Shown here: positions 22,531-31,150 of the stretch, piece by piece
How the letters are laid out: each line of letters opens with the position of its first letter
Position numbering within the stretch: position 1 is the first letter of the stretch
Source of the DNA: Streptomyces barkulensis
Lineage (GTDB): Bacteria > Actinomycetota > Actinomycetes > Streptomycetales > Streptomycetaceae
Direction: 5' to 3'
Assembly: GCF_002843305.1 (NCBI RefSeq)
Contig: NZ_PGSG01000093.1
Location: 1 to 64,000 of the forward strand
DNA length: 64,000 nucleotides
Notes under the pieces: model-generated
Seen by the model: the letters and a program-made list of their open reading frames with translations, nothing else
Told to the model about the DNA's origin: nothing
Database searches by the model: none
Made by a program: the position numbers and the translations under genes

Positions 22531-23376
22531 TCAGGCCGTGCGCGCCGCCAGCGCGGCCTCGCCCGCCGCGCGCATCGCGGCCAGCGGGGCCGGGGAGCGG
22601 CCGGTCATCATCTCGACCTGGAGGACCGCCTGGTGGACCAGGAGGTCCAGACCGCCCAGGACCCGCCCGCCGCGCGCGGACCAGGCGGCGGCCAGCGGGG
22701 TCGGCCAGGGCTCGTAGAGGACGTCGAAGAGGGTGCCGGGCCGCTCGGGCACAGCACCCGCCAGGGCGTCGGCGGCGCCCGCGGGCGTGGTGGCGATCAC
22801 CAGTGGCGCGGTCAGCGCCCGTGGCGCGTCCGCCCAGTCGGCGGCCGTCACCGCCACGCCCAGCCGCTCGCCCCAGCCGCGCATCTCCTCGGCCCGCTCC
22901 CGGCTGCGGACGTACGCGGTGACCTCTCCGGTGCAGATCCGGGCGAGCGCGGCGAGCGCGGAGGAGGCCGTGGCCCCGGCGCCCAGCACCGCGGCGTGCG
23001 GAACGCCGTCCACGCCTCGTTCGCGCAGCGCGGCGATCATGCCGGGGATGTCGGTGTTCTCTCCGAGACGGCGGCCGTCCGCGGTGAAGACCACGGTGTT
23101 GACGGCCCCGACCGAGGCCGCGGTGTCGCCGATGTCGTCCAGCAGGGGGATGACGGCCCGCTTGAGCGGCATGGTCAGCGACAGCCCGGCCCACTCCCCG
23201 CCGTCCGCGGCGAGCTTCTCCAGGAACGGCGCGATGCCGTCCTCGTCCACCTCGAAGCGGTCGTAGGACCAGCCGGTCAGACCCATCTCCCGGTAGGCGG
23301 CCCGGTGGAGCACCGGGGAGAGCGAGTGTGCGATGGGTGACCCCAGGACCGCCGCGCGCCTTCCGGCCGGACTCAC
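22531..23376 (-). CDS. aroE: shikimate dehydrogenase
   Basis: Reduces 3-dehydroshikimate with NADPH. GSPIAHSLSPVLHRAAY is the shikimate-binding N-terminus, LTMPLKRAVIP carries the catalytic Lys, NTDIPGM follows, and GAGATASSALAAL is the nucleotide fold glycine loop. 281 residues. The GTG start overlaps the mltG stop as GTGA, an unusual tie between a metabolic enzyme and a cell-wall enzyme. Confidence 0.95.
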   Translation of the reverse strand: MSPAGRRAAVLGSPIAHSLSPVLHRAAYREMGLTGWSYDRFEVDEDGIAPFLEKLAADGGEWAGLSLTMPLKRAVIPLLDDIGDTAASVGAVNTVVFTADGRRLGENTDIPGMIAALRERGVDGVPHAAVLGAGATASSALAALARICTGEVTAYVRSRERAEEMRGWGERLGVAVTAADWADAPRALTAPLVIATTPAGAADALAGAVPERPGTLFDVLYEPWPTPLAAAWSARGGRVLGGLDLLVHQAVLQVEMMTGRSPAPLAAMRAAGEAALAARTA

Positions 23377-25259
23377 TGGCCCTCCCCGTTCTTCTCCTGC
23401 TCCGCGTTGTACCTCTCCACGTGCCGGCTGTGCTCCTCGTAGGTGTCGGAGAACACCGTGTTGTCCTCGGTGATCGACACGAAGTAGTACCAGTCCCCCT
23501 CGGCCGGCTCCACCGCCGCGTGCAGCGCCTCGGCGCCCGGGCTGTTGATCGGGCCGGGCGGCAGACCCTTCTTGGCGTAGGTGTTGTAGGGGTGGTCGAA
23601 CTTGGCCATGGCGCTGGGCGAGGGCACGTCCAGCGTGTACTGGTTCTTGGCGTAGTTGTAGGTGGAGTCGAACTGGAGATAGCCGTTGGTCTCGGTGTTG
23701 CCCGGCTTCAGCCGGTTGTAGACCACGCGGGAGACCTTCACGAAGTCGTGCTTGTACTTGCCCTCCGCCTGCACCAGGCTGGCGACGGTGAGCACCTGGA
23801 GCGGCGACTCCAGCCCGAGCCGCTCCACATGGCCTTCCAGGTCCGCCTTCTCGAACTCCCGGTCGGCCCGCTCCACCATCTTCCTGAGCAGGTCCTCGGG
23901 CTCGGTCTTGTCGCCGACCGTGTACTTGGACGGGAAGAGGAAGCCCTCGGGGTTGCCCTCGGCCCACTCGGGCAGGCCCAGGTCGGCCTTCTCGGCGGCC
24001 TTCTTCGTGCTGCCCTCCTCCAGGCCGAGCTTCTCGTCGATCAGCGCGTAGATCTCCGAGGCCCGCTTGCCCTCGGCGATGATCAGGGCGTTCTGGCTGG
24101 AGGGGTCGAGCATCATCTCGATGGCCGCCGCCGAGGACATCTCCTTGCGGAGCATGTAGACGCCCGGCTGGATGCTCTGCGCCTTGGCGTTGGCCTGGGA
24201 CGCCTCGACGAACCCCTGCCGGCTCTTGACCACTCCGGCCTTCTCCAGGATGGCGCCCATCCGGGCCAGCGTGCTGCCCTCGGGGATCTCCACCTGGATG
24301 TCGCCCTTGCCCTGACCGGAGAAGTCGGGCGCTGCGGCGAAGTGGCTCTGGTAGAAGTCGTAGGCGAAGTAGCCGGCCGTGCCGACGCCGCCGACCAGGA
24401 CGAGGGCGACGGTCAGACAGGCGACGCCGTTGCGGCCCTTCCGGCCGCCCCTGCCCTTGCCTCTGCGTCCGGACCGGCCGTCGGCCTCGTCGTCGTACTC
24501 GTCGTCGCCGCCGTCGCCGTCGTCCGAGAAGAAGGCGTGCTCACCCTGGTCCGGGCCCGGGTCCCAGCCGGTCTCCTCGTCGGGCCCGGGGCCGGGGTCC
24601 GGCTCGTCACGGCGCCGTTCCCGCCGGGACCGCGGGGGCTGCTGCCCGTACTCCTCGTGCTGCCCGGGCTGTTCGGGGTGTCCGTGCTGGTCTGGGTGTC
24701 CGTGCTGTTCGGGGTACTGCGGGTGGGCGCCCTGGTTTCCGGGGTGACCGCTGTGGTCCGCGTACTGTCCGCCACCGTACGGATCGCCCTGGTGCTGCTC
24801 CTGGTGTCGGCCGTAGGGATCGCCCTGCTGCTGGTGCTGCTGGGGGTGGTGCCCGCCGTACGGATCGCCGTACTGCTGCTGGTGCTGGTGACCGTACGGG
24901 TCCCCCTGCTGCTGTCCCTGGTGCCGGCCGTAGGGATCGCCCTGCTGCTGGTGCTGCTGGGGGTGGTGCCCGCCGTACGGATCGCCGTACTGCTGCTGGT
25001 GACCGTACTGCTGTCCGCCGCCCTGGGTGTCCCAGTCCTGCTGCCCGTAGCCGGGCTGCTGGTGGCCCTGGTGCTGCTGGTGCTGCTGCTGGTGCTGTTG
25101 GGGGTGGTACTGCTGCTGTCCGCCGTAGGTGTCCCAGTCGCCGTGCTGGGCCCCCTGCTGGGGTCCGTGGTGGGCTCCGTCGTTCCACCCCTGGTCCCCG
25201 TAGAGGGGGTCGTCGGGGTGCCACGGTTCGGAGCCGGTGCCCCGGCCATACTCAGTCAT
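23373..25259 (-). CDS. mltG: endolytic murein transglycosylase MltG with long His/Gln/Tyr-rich tail
   Basis: Cleaves nascent peptidoglycan strands near the membrane and sets glycan length. The protein is 628 residues. About the first 277 are low complexity (QQYGDPYGGHHPQQ-type repeats, then an acidic/basic stretch), followed by one transmembrane helix (about 280-300) and the YceG domain. The catalytic Glu is in ASLVQAEGKYKH (near residue 499), with VVYNRLKPG and a LPPGPINSPG C-terminal motif. The family core is near 350 residues, so the cytoplasmic tail is an addition. The stop is coupled to aroE. Confidence 0.95.
   Translation of the reverse strand: MTEYGRGTGSEPWHPDDPLYGDQGWNDGAHHGPQQGAQHGDWDTYGGQQQYHPQQHQQQHQQHQGHQQPGYGQQDWDTQGGGQQYGHQQQYGDPYGGHHPQQHQQQGDPYGRHQGQQQGDPYGHQHQQQYGDPYGGHHPQQHQQQGDPYGRHQEQHQGDPYGGGQYADHSGHPGNQGAHPQYPEQHGHPDQHGHPEQPGQHEEYGQQPPRSRRERRRDEPDPGPGPDEETGWDPGPDQGEHAFFSDDGDGGDDEYDDEADGRSGRRGKGRGGRKGRNGVACLTVALVLVGGVGTAGYFAYDFYQSHFAAAPDFSGQGKGDIQVEIPEGSTLARMGAILEKAGVVKSRQGFVEASQANAKAQSIQPGVYMLRKEMSSAAAIEMMLDPSSQNALIIAEGKRASEIYALIDEKLGLEEGSTKKAAEKADLGLPEWAEGNPEGFLFPSKYTVGDKTEPEDLLRKMVERADREFEKADLEGHVERLGLESPLQVLTVASLVQAEGKYKHDFVKVSRVVYNRLKPGNTETNGYLQFDSTYNYAKNQYTLDVPSPSAMAKFDHPYNTYAKKGLPPGPINSPGAEALHAAVEPAEGDWYYFVSITEDNTVFSDTYEEHSRHVERYNAEQEKNGEGQ
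24808..25001 (-). repeat. 77-bp direct repeat in the mltG tail, period 117 bp
   Basis: Plus-strand 24808-24884 and 24925-25001 appear identical over 77 bases and are spaced 117 bases (39 codons) apart, encoding repeats of the Tyr-Gly-Asp-Pro / His-Gln-rich tail. Identity at the DNA level suggests recent duplication or gene-conversion. Confidence 0.85.
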
Positions 25260-25386
25260 CGATCCCCTAGAGCCGTCGGACGGCAGCCGGTTGCGGTACG
25301 CGCGGACGCCGCTGTCCGAACTGCCGTCTCCGGCGTACGGCTCGGTGTTCGAACGGCGCCGTCCGAAGCGGAACGTTACCGTACCG

Positions 25387-25854
25387 CTATCGGCCGCCCG
25401 CCCCGACGCACTCCCCCGGGGCCCGGCCGGACACCCTCTCGGTCTCCAGCGCGCTCTGCAGGATGACCACGGCCGCGGCCTGGTCGATCCGGCTGCGTCC
25501 CTTCTTCGAGGAGACGCCCGAGGCGCGCATGGACTGGGCCGCGGTGACGGTGCTCATCCGCTCGTCCACCAGGCGTACCGCCACCGGGGCGACGGCCTCG
25601 GCCAGCCCCTGGGCGAAGGCCCGTACCCGGGCCGCGGCCGGGCCCTCGCGCCCGTTGAGGGAGCGGGGGAGCCCGACCACGACCTCCAGCGGCTCGTACT
25701 CCGCGACGAGTTCGGCCAGCCGGCGGCGGGCGGCCGGGACGTCGCGCCCCGGCACGGTCTCCACCGGTGTGGCCAGGAGCCCGTCGGGGTCGCAGGAGGC
25801 GACCCCGATCCGGGCGTCCCCGACGTCGACGGCCAGCCGCCTGCCGCGCCGCAT
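25387..25854 (-). CDS. ruvX: RuvX/YqgF family Holliday-junction resolvase-like nuclease
   Basis: RNase H-fold protein implicated in pre-16S rRNA end processing or junction resolution. LAVDVGDARIGVA is the first catalytic-Asp strand, VVVGLPRSLNGREG the second motif and LVDERMSTVTA the third; RIDQAAAVVILQ closes the fold. 155 residues. The ATG start shares one base with the alaS stop (TGATG), so it is coupled to alaS. A 127-base gap separates it from mltG. Confidence 0.93.
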   Translation of the reverse strand: MRRGRRLAVDVGDARIGVASCDPDGLLATPVETVPGRDVPAARRRLAELVAEYEPLEVVVGLPRSLNGREGPAAARVRAFAQGLAEAVAPVAVRLVDERMSTVTAAQSMRASGVSSKKGRSRIDQAAAVVILQSALETERVSGRAPGECVGAGGR

Positions 25855-28517
25855 CAGGCGGCCGCCACCAGGCGCTCGACGGCGGCGACGGCCTCGTCGA
25901 CGGCCTCGGGGTTCTGGCCACCGCCCTGGGCGACGTCCGGCTTGCCGCCGCCCCCGCCACCGAGGGCCTTGGCGGCGGCGCGGACGAGGTCGCCGGCCTT
26001 CAGACCTCGGTCGCGGGCGGCGTCGTTGGCGGCGATGACGGTCAGCGGACGGCCGTTCGCCACCGAGAACAGGGCCACCACGGCCGGGCGTCCGCCCTGG
26101 ATGCGGCCGCGCACGTCGAGGACGAGCTTGCGCAGGTCGTCGGCGGTCGTGCCGTCGGGGACCCGGGCGCCGACGAACGCGGTCCCGTTGACGTCGCGGG
26201 CGGAGGAGGCCAGGCCCGCGGCGGCGGCCAGGACCTTCTCGGCGCGGAAGCGCTCGATCTCCTTCTCGGCGTCCCTCAGCTTGGCGAGCATCCCGGAGAT
26301 CTTCTCCGGCAGCTCCTCGGGACGGCCCTTGAGCAGGTCGGTGAGCTGGGAGACCACCGTGTGCTCGCGGGCGAGGAAGTTGTAGGCGTCCACGCCGACC
26401 AGGGCCTCCACGCGGCGCACGCCGGAGCCGATGGAGGACTCCCCCAGCAGCTTCACCAGACCGAGCTGGGCGGTGTTGTGCACATGGGTGCCGCCGCACA
26501 GCTCCTTGGAGAAGTCGCCGATGGTCACCACGCGGACCCGGTCGCCGTACTTCTCGCCGAACTCGGCGATGGCGCCCTGCTTCTTGGCCTCCTCCATGCT
26601 CATCACCTCGGCCATGACGTCGAGTTCCCGGGCGAGGACCTCGTTGATCCGCTGCTCGACGTCGGTGAGGACGGCGCCGGGCACGGCGGTCGGCGAGCCG
26701 AAGTCGAAGCGGAAACGGCCCGGGGCGTTCTCGGAACCGGCCTGGGCGGCCGTCGGGCCGAGCGCGTCGCGCAGCGCCTGGTGGGTGAGGTGGGTGGCGC
26801 TGTGGGCGCGGGCGATGGCCCGGCGGCGCGTGACGTCGATGGCGGCGTACGCCGAGGCTCCGACGGTGACCTCGCCGACCTGGACGGTGCCCTTGTGCAC
26901 GGTGACGCCGGGAACCGGCTGCTGGACGTCGCGGACCTGGATGACGGCGCCGGAGTCCAGGCGGATGCGGCCGGTGTCGGGCTGCTGTCCGCCGCCCTCG
27001 GCGTAGAACGGGGTGCGGTCGAGCACGACCTCCACGTCGTCGCCCTCGGAGGCGGCCGGCGAGGGCAGGCCGTTCACCAGCAGGCCGACGACGGAGGTCT
27101 CGCCCTCGGTGTCGGTGTAGCCGGTGAAGACGGTGGCCCCGGCGGTGTCGGCGACCTCGCGGTAGGAGCTGAGGTCGGCGTGGCCGGTCTTCTTGGCCCT
27201 GGCGTCGGCCTTGGCGCGCTCCCGCTGCTCCTTCATCAGGCGGCGGAAGCCCTCCTCGTCCACGGACAGGCCCTGTTCGGCGGCCATCTCCAGGGTGAGG
27301 TCGATGGGGAAGCCCCAGGTGTCGTGGAGCAGGAAGGCCTTCTCGCCGGGCAGGACGGCCTTGCCCGCGGCCCTGGTCTCGGTGACGGCGGTGTCGAGGA
27401 TGTTGGTGCCGGCCTTGAGGGTCTTGAGGAAGGCGGCCTCCTCGGCGAGCGCGACGGTCTCGATGCGCTGCCGGTCGGTGAGCAGCTCGGGGTACTGCTC
27501 GCCCATGGTGCGCAGCACGGTGTCGACCAGTTCGCCGACGACCGGCCGGTCGGCCCCCAGCAGGCGCATGTTGCGGACGGCGCGGCGCATGATGCGGCGC
27601 AGCACGTAGCCGCGGCCCTCGTTGCCGGGGGTGACGCCGTCGCCGATGAGCATCACGGAGGTGCGCATGTGGTCGGCGACCACGCGCAGGGAGACGTCGG
27701 TGCCCCCGGCGGCGCCGTAGCGCACGCCGGTCAGCCCGCCGGCCGTGTCGATGACCGCCCGCAGGGTGTCGGTCTCGTACATGTTGCGCACGCCCTGCAG
27801 GATCATCGCCAGGCGCTCCAGGCCGAGCCCGGTGTCGATGTTCTTGCTGGGCAGCTCGCCGAGGATCGGGTAGTCCTTGCCCTGGCCCGGTCCGCGCTCG
27901 TACTGCATGAAGACCAGGTTCCAGATCTCCACGTAGCGCTCGTCGTTGACGGCCGGGCCGCCCTCGGGGCCGAACTCCGGGCCGCGGTCGTAGTTGATCT
28001 CGGAGCAGGGACCGCAGGGGCCGGGCACGCCCATGTCCCAGTAGTTCTCCTCCTTGCCCAGGCGCTGGATCCGCTCGGCGGGGACGCCGACGACGTCGCG
28101 CCAGATGCGCTCGGCCTCGTCGTCCTCCTCGTAGACGGTGATCCACAGCTTCTGCGGATCCAGGCCGTAGCCGCCCTTGTCCTGCGGCGTGGTGAGCAGC
28201 TCCCAGGCGAGCTTCGCGGCGCCCTCCTTGAAGTAGTCGCCGAAGGAGAAGTTGCCGCACATCTGGAAGAAGGTGCCGTGGCGGGTGGTCTTGCCGACCT
28301 CCTCGATGTCCGGGGTGCGCACGCACTTCTGCACGCTGACGGCCCGCTCGTACGGCGGGGTGGCCTCGCCCAGGAAGTACGGTTTGAAGGGCACCATTCC
28401 GGCGGGGACCAGCAGCAGCGTCGGGTCGTCCGCGATCAGCGACGCCGACGGCACGACGGTGTGCCCCCGCTCCTCGAAGAAGCGCAGCCAGCGGCGGCGG
28501 ATTTCAGCCGACTCCAT
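25854..28517 (-). CDS. alaS: alanyl-tRNA synthetase
   Basis: Charges tRNA-Ala. The 887 residues contain the class II core (RRWLRFFEERGHTVVPSASL, GNFSFGDYFK), the editing domain with zinc ligands HSATHLTHQAL and CGGTHVHNT, and the C-Ala domain with GGGGGGKPDVAQGGG. Start ATG 28517 overlaps the upstream gene's stop (TGATG). Confidence 0.97.
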   Translation of the reverse strand: MESAEIRRRWLRFFEERGHTVVPSASLIADDPTLLLVPAGMVPFKPYFLGEATPPYERAVSVQKCVRTPDIEEVGKTTRHGTFFQMCGNFSFGDYFKEGAAKLAWELLTTPQDKGGYGLDPQKLWITVYEEDDEAERIWRDVVGVPAERIQRLGKEENYWDMGVPGPCGPCSEINYDRGPEFGPEGGPAVNDERYVEIWNLVFMQYERGPGQGKDYPILGELPSKNIDTGLGLERLAMILQGVRNMYETDTLRAVIDTAGGLTGVRYGAAGGTDVSLRVVADHMRTSVMLIGDGVTPGNEGRGYVLRRIMRRAVRNMRLLGADRPVVGELVDTVLRTMGEQYPELLTDRQRIETVALAEEAAFLKTLKAGTNILDTAVTETRAAGKAVLPGEKAFLLHDTWGFPIDLTLEMAAEQGLSVDEEGFRRLMKEQRERAKADARAKKTGHADLSSYREVADTAGATVFTGYTDTEGETSVVGLLVNGLPSPAASEGDDVEVVLDRTPFYAEGGGQQPDTGRIRLDSGAVIQVRDVQQPVPGVTVHKGTVQVGEVTVGASAYAAIDVTRRRAIARAHSATHLTHQALRDALGPTAAQAGSENAPGRFRFDFGSPTAVPGAVLTDVEQRINEVLARELDVMAEVMSMEEAKKQGAIAEFGEKYGDRVRVVTIGDFSKELCGGTHVHNTAQLGLVKLLGESSIGSGVRRVEALVGVDAYNFLAREHTVVSQLTDLLKGRPEELPEKISGMLAKLRDAEKEIERFRAEKVLAAAAGLASSARDVNGTAFVGARVPDGTTADDLRKLVLDVRGRIQGGRPAVVALFSVANGRPLTVIAANDAARDRGLKAGDLVRAAAKALGGGGGGKPDVAQGGGQNPEAVDEAVAAVERLVAAA

Positions 28518-28858
28518 CAGTGGTCCTCATTCCGGTCGTACGGGTGGGTGGCTCCGAGGGCGGGGCGGTGCGGGGCCCGCCCGGCGATCCCCCGGCGTTC
28601 TTCCGCCTGGCCGGCGGCCCCGGGGTCGGCGGGGGCCGTCAGTCCCAGTGCGTCGTTCAACTCGATCTCCCGCTGTGCCATTCCGGCGCGGACGTCGAAC
28701 GCGAAGTCCTTCAGCCGGTGCCCGGCCGCCACGGCCTGGTCCGTCGCTCGTACGGCGAGGCTGTCGGGCGCGAGGCTGCGCAGCTTGCGGTTGACCTTGG
28801 TGGTGGCCCAGACGCCGGTGGCGGCGCCGGCACCGAACCAGAAGGCACGGCGGAACAC
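28517..28858 (-). CDS. small conserved actinobacterial protein (DUF6167-type)
   Basis: 113 residues, GTG start. Opens MFRRAFWFGAGAATGVWATTKVNRKL, a glycine-rich hydrophobic segment that could be a short membrane anchor, followed by an amphipathic stretch RLKDFAFDVRAGMAQREIELNDALGL. The C-terminus is charged and variable. It resembles the small protein found between a DUF948 gene and alaS in other Streptomyces. Function unknown; its position and the one-base overlap suggest co-translation with alaS. Confidence 0.8.
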   Translation of the reverse strand: MFRRAFWFGAGAATGVWATTKVNRKLRSLAPDSLAVRATDQAVAAGHRLKDFAFDVRAGMAQREIELNDALGLTAPADPGAAGQAEERRGIAGRAPHRPALGATHPYDRNEDH

Positions 28859-28865
28859 GGTGGGA

Positions 28866-29303
28866 TCAGTCCTTTCCGTCGCGGCGCCGGCCGGTCCCCC
28901 GGCGCGCGGCCGGCACGGACCGGCCCACGACCACGGAACGCCTCGACCGCGGCGGGTCGTCCTTGCGGCCGAGGGCGCGGCGCACTCCGTAGCCGAACGC
29001 GGCGACCTTCACCAGCGGGCCGCCGAAGGCGGTGGAGACGGTGGAGGAGAGCGCCGAGGCGTTGGCGGTGACCTCCTGGACGTCGGAGGCGATGGCGTCC
29101 ACCCGGCTGAGCTGGCTCTGTGCCGAGCGGACGGTCTCGGACGCCTCGGTGAGCAGGGGGACCGCACGCTCGGTCACGTCCGTCACCAGTCTGGTCGCCG
29201 CCTTGAGCGTCTGCGCGAGCCTCACCAGCACCACGGCGAGGAACGACACCAGGATCGCCCAGAAGACGGCCACCAGGAGGCCGGCCACCTCTCCACCGGA
29301 CAC
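28866..29303 (-). CDS. DUF948 membrane protein
   Basis: 145 residues from GTG 29303, preceded by GAGGGAAG. One N-terminal transmembrane helix (about residues 6-28, AGLLVAVFWAILVSFLAVVLV), then a predicted coiled coil (LAQTLKAATRLVTDVTERAVPLLTEASETVRSAQSQLSRVDAIASDVQEV region) and a basic Arg-rich tail. This is the layout of DUF948 proteins, which resemble the helical part of chemoreceptors. It is likely an envelope-associated scaffold and has no assigned activity. Confidence 0.85.
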   Translation of the reverse strand: MSGGEVAGLLVAVFWAILVSFLAVVLVRLAQTLKAATRLVTDVTERAVPLLTEASETVRSAQSQLSRVDAIASDVQEVTANASALSSTVSTAFGGPLVKVAAFGYGVRRALGRKDDPPRSRRSVVVGRSVPAARRGTGRRRDGKD

Positions 29304-29475
29304 GCTGCACCGCTTCCCTCGGGTCGTATGGGGGTCGGCCGCCGCGTCCTGCGGTTCGTGGGGGTACCTGCCCACCGATCTCACGGGTGCGACGGCGGAT
29401 ACCGACCTTATCGCGCCGCGGGCCGTCGCCCGTACCGCATTCCCTCCGGCCCGGCGGGCCGGGGGCGGTACGCCG

Positions 29476-29510
29476 CGGCCCTCCTGCCGCGGGGCGCGTC
29501 AGGAGGGCCG
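29476..29510 (-). terminator. hairpin downstream of rpsD
   Basis: Eleven-base arms CGGCCCTCCTG (29476-29486) and CAGGAGGGCCG (29500-29510) with a 13-base GC-rich loop, 73 bases past the rpsD stop. It probably separates rpsD transcription from the DUF948-alaS operon. The rest of 29304-29582 shows nothing I can support. Confidence 0.6.
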
Positions 29511-29582
29511 GGGACCGGGAGGTCCGAAGTGTCCGCGCCGCCGGAGCCGGGCGGTACGGGCGCGGCAGGTGGCCGGCGGGGA

Positions 29583-30194
29583 TCAGCGGGCGTAGTACTC
29601 GACGACGAGCTGCTCGTCGCAGACGACCGGGATCTCCTTGCGGTTCGGGTCGCGGTCCAGGCGGAAGGCCAGCGCCTGGAGGTTGACCTGGAGGTAGCGC
29701 GGGGTCTCGCCGTCGGGCGCGTAGCCGCCCTCGCGCGCCACCAGGAAGGGGTGCTTGGTGCGGCTGCGCTCGCGGACGGACACCACGTCGTCCGGGCGGA
29801 CGCGGAAGGAGGGCTTGTCGACCTTGCGGCCGTTGACCTCGATGTGGCCGTGCACGACCATCTGGCGGGCCTGGTAGACGGTGCGGGCGATCCCCGAGCG
29901 CAGGACGAGCGCGTCCAGGCGGCGCTCCAGCTCGACGACCAGGGCCTCGCCCGTCTTGCCCTCGGCCTTGCGGGCGCGGTCGTAGGCGCGGACCATCTGG
30001 CGCTCGCTGATGTCGTACTGGGCGCGCAGCCGCTGCTTCTCCAGCAGCCGGACCTTGTAGTCGCTGTTCTGCTTGCGGCCCCGGCCGTGCTCGCCCGGCG
30101 GGTACGGGCGCTGCTCGAAGTACTTCACGGCCTTCGGGGTCAGCGCGATGCCGAGCGCACGCGACTTCTTGACCTTGGGACGCGACTGGTTCAC
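29583..30194 (-). CDS. rpsD: 30S ribosomal protein S4 (zinc-free form)
   Basis: Early-assembly 16S-binding protein. Start GTG 30194, GGAGG upstream; 203 residues. The S4 RNA-binding domain (RRLDALVLRSGIARTVYQARQMVVHGHI) is intact. The N-terminal zinc-finger cysteines of C+ S4 proteins are missing: the only Cys is near the C-terminus (PVVCDEQ), so this is the C-minus form. It diverges from a DUF2470 gene across an iron box. Confidence 0.97.
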   Translation of the reverse strand: MNQSRPKVKKSRALGIALTPKAVKYFEQRPYPPGEHGRGRKQNSDYKVRLLEKQRLRAQYDISERQMVRAYDRARKAEGKTGEALVVELERRLDALVLRSGIARTVYQARQMVVHGHIEVNGRKVDKPSFRVRPDDVVSVRERSRTKHPFLVAREGGYAPDGETPRYLQVNLQALAFRLDRDPNRKEIPVVCDEQLVVEYYAR

Positions 30195-30216
30195 GTTGAA
30201 CGGACCTCCGTGTAAT

Positions 30217-30235
30217 TTAGGTGAGCCTAACCTTA
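30217..30235. promoter_or_regulatory. iron box (DmdR1/IdeR operator)
   Basis: The minus-strand 19-mer TAAGGTTAGGCTCACCTAA differs at a single base from the Streptomyces iron-box consensus TTAGGTTAGGCTCACCTAA. It lies 15 bases before the DUF2470 start and 23 bases before the rpsD start. The Fe(II)-bound repressor would block the DUF2470 promoter when iron is plentiful. A TAATTT at 30213-30218 could be that promoter's -10. Confidence 0.85.
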
Positions 30236-30249
30236 GCGGAGGAGAACGC

Positions 30250-31140
30250 ATGTTTCGACCTGGGAGCCCCCTGCCCCGCACCGGTTCCGCACACGGCGGC
30301 GGTGCCGGCGCCGGCACCGCCGCCGGAGCGGAGAGCGTGAGGAGGGGTCAGCCGCGTCCCGGGGCTGAGCCTGACACACGGCGGCCGGGAGCCGCCGAGC
30401 GGATGCGTACCCTCGTCGAGTCGAACGCCTCCGCCTCACTGGTCATTCCCGGTACGGACCTGGGCGATCCGCAGTGGCCGGGCCAGGGCTGCTGCGAGGC
30501 CCGTGCCGTCACCGGCGAGGGGGACGTGCTCCTGCTGGTCCCGGCCGGCTCCCCGGCCGCCCGGGCCGCGGCCCACGCCCGGGACGGCGATCTGGCCGCC
30601 GTGATGGAGATCACGGACGTGGCGCCCGTCGCGGTGCCCCACCGCATCCGCGGCCGGGCCGAGGTGGCGGGCTGGCTCACCCCCGTGACCGGCGGCGAGC
30701 GGGCGGCCTGCGCCCGGCTGCTGGCCGAGCGGCATCCCTCGGGGCCCTTCCCGGGCGCCGCGTGGACACCGCTGCGGCTGGAGGTCGGCGAGGGGTGGAT
30801 CGGCGACCTGCACGGCGAGGGGCACGTCGAACCGGACGAGTTCGCCGCCGCCTCGCCCGACCCCCTGGCACGCCACGAGGCCGAACTCCTGCAGCACCTC
30901 GCCGCCGCCCACGACGACCTGCTGCGCGGACTGTGCTCGCTGCTGGGCGAGCGGCGGCGGGCCTGCGGCGCCTGGGAGGCGGTGGTGCCCGTGGCCCTGG
31001 ACCGCTTCGGACTGCGGGTGCGGTTCCGCGCGGACGGGCAGAGCTTCGACGCCCTCTTCGACTTCCCCCGGCCGGTGCGGAACGCCTCCGGGCTGCGCCA
31101 CGCGATCCGGGCCCTGTTCGAGGCGGGCTCCGCGCCCTGA
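30250..31140 (+). CDS. DUF2470 domain protein under an iron box
   Basis: 296 residues from ATG 30250 with a strong GGAGGAG. After a disordered Gly/Ala start, residues ~50-190 resemble the split-barrel of pyridoxamine-oxidase-like/HugZ heme-degradation proteins (RTLVESNASASLVIPGTDL, AVPHRIRGRAEVAGWLTPV). The C-terminal part (about 200-296, LLQHLAAAHDDLL, RFGLRVRFRAD) matches DUF2470, which accompanies heme-binding split barrels. The iron box supports a role in heme or iron use. Key heme ligands cannot be assigned by eye. Confidence 0.82.
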   Translation: MFRPGSPLPRTGSAHGGGAGAGTAAGAESVRRGQPRPGAEPDTRRPGAAERMRTLVESNASASLVIPGTDLGDPQWPGQGCCEARAVTGEGDVLLLVPAGSPAARAAAHARDGDLAAVMEITDVAPVAVPHRIRGRAEVAGWLTPVTGGERAACARLLAERHPSGPFPGAAWTPLRLEVGEGWIGDLHGEGHVEPDEFAAASPDPLARHEAELLQHLAAAHDDLLRGLCSLLGERRRACGAWEAVVPVALDRFGLRVRFRADGQSFDALFDFPRPVRNASGLRHAIRALFEAGSAP

Positions 31141-31150
31141 CCGGGCCGGG

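Noticed and set aside
23328..25466. 712-residue plus-strand frame with long hydrophobic runs opposite mltG
   Set aside because: The hydrophobic LLLVLLGVV-type runs are what CAG/CAC/GGC codons of the Gln/His/Gly-rich MltG tail give on the other strand; not a membrane protein.
25767..30215. 1482-residue plus-strand frame opposite alaS to rpsD
   Set aside because: Covers five recognisable minus-strand genes and has no domain of its own.
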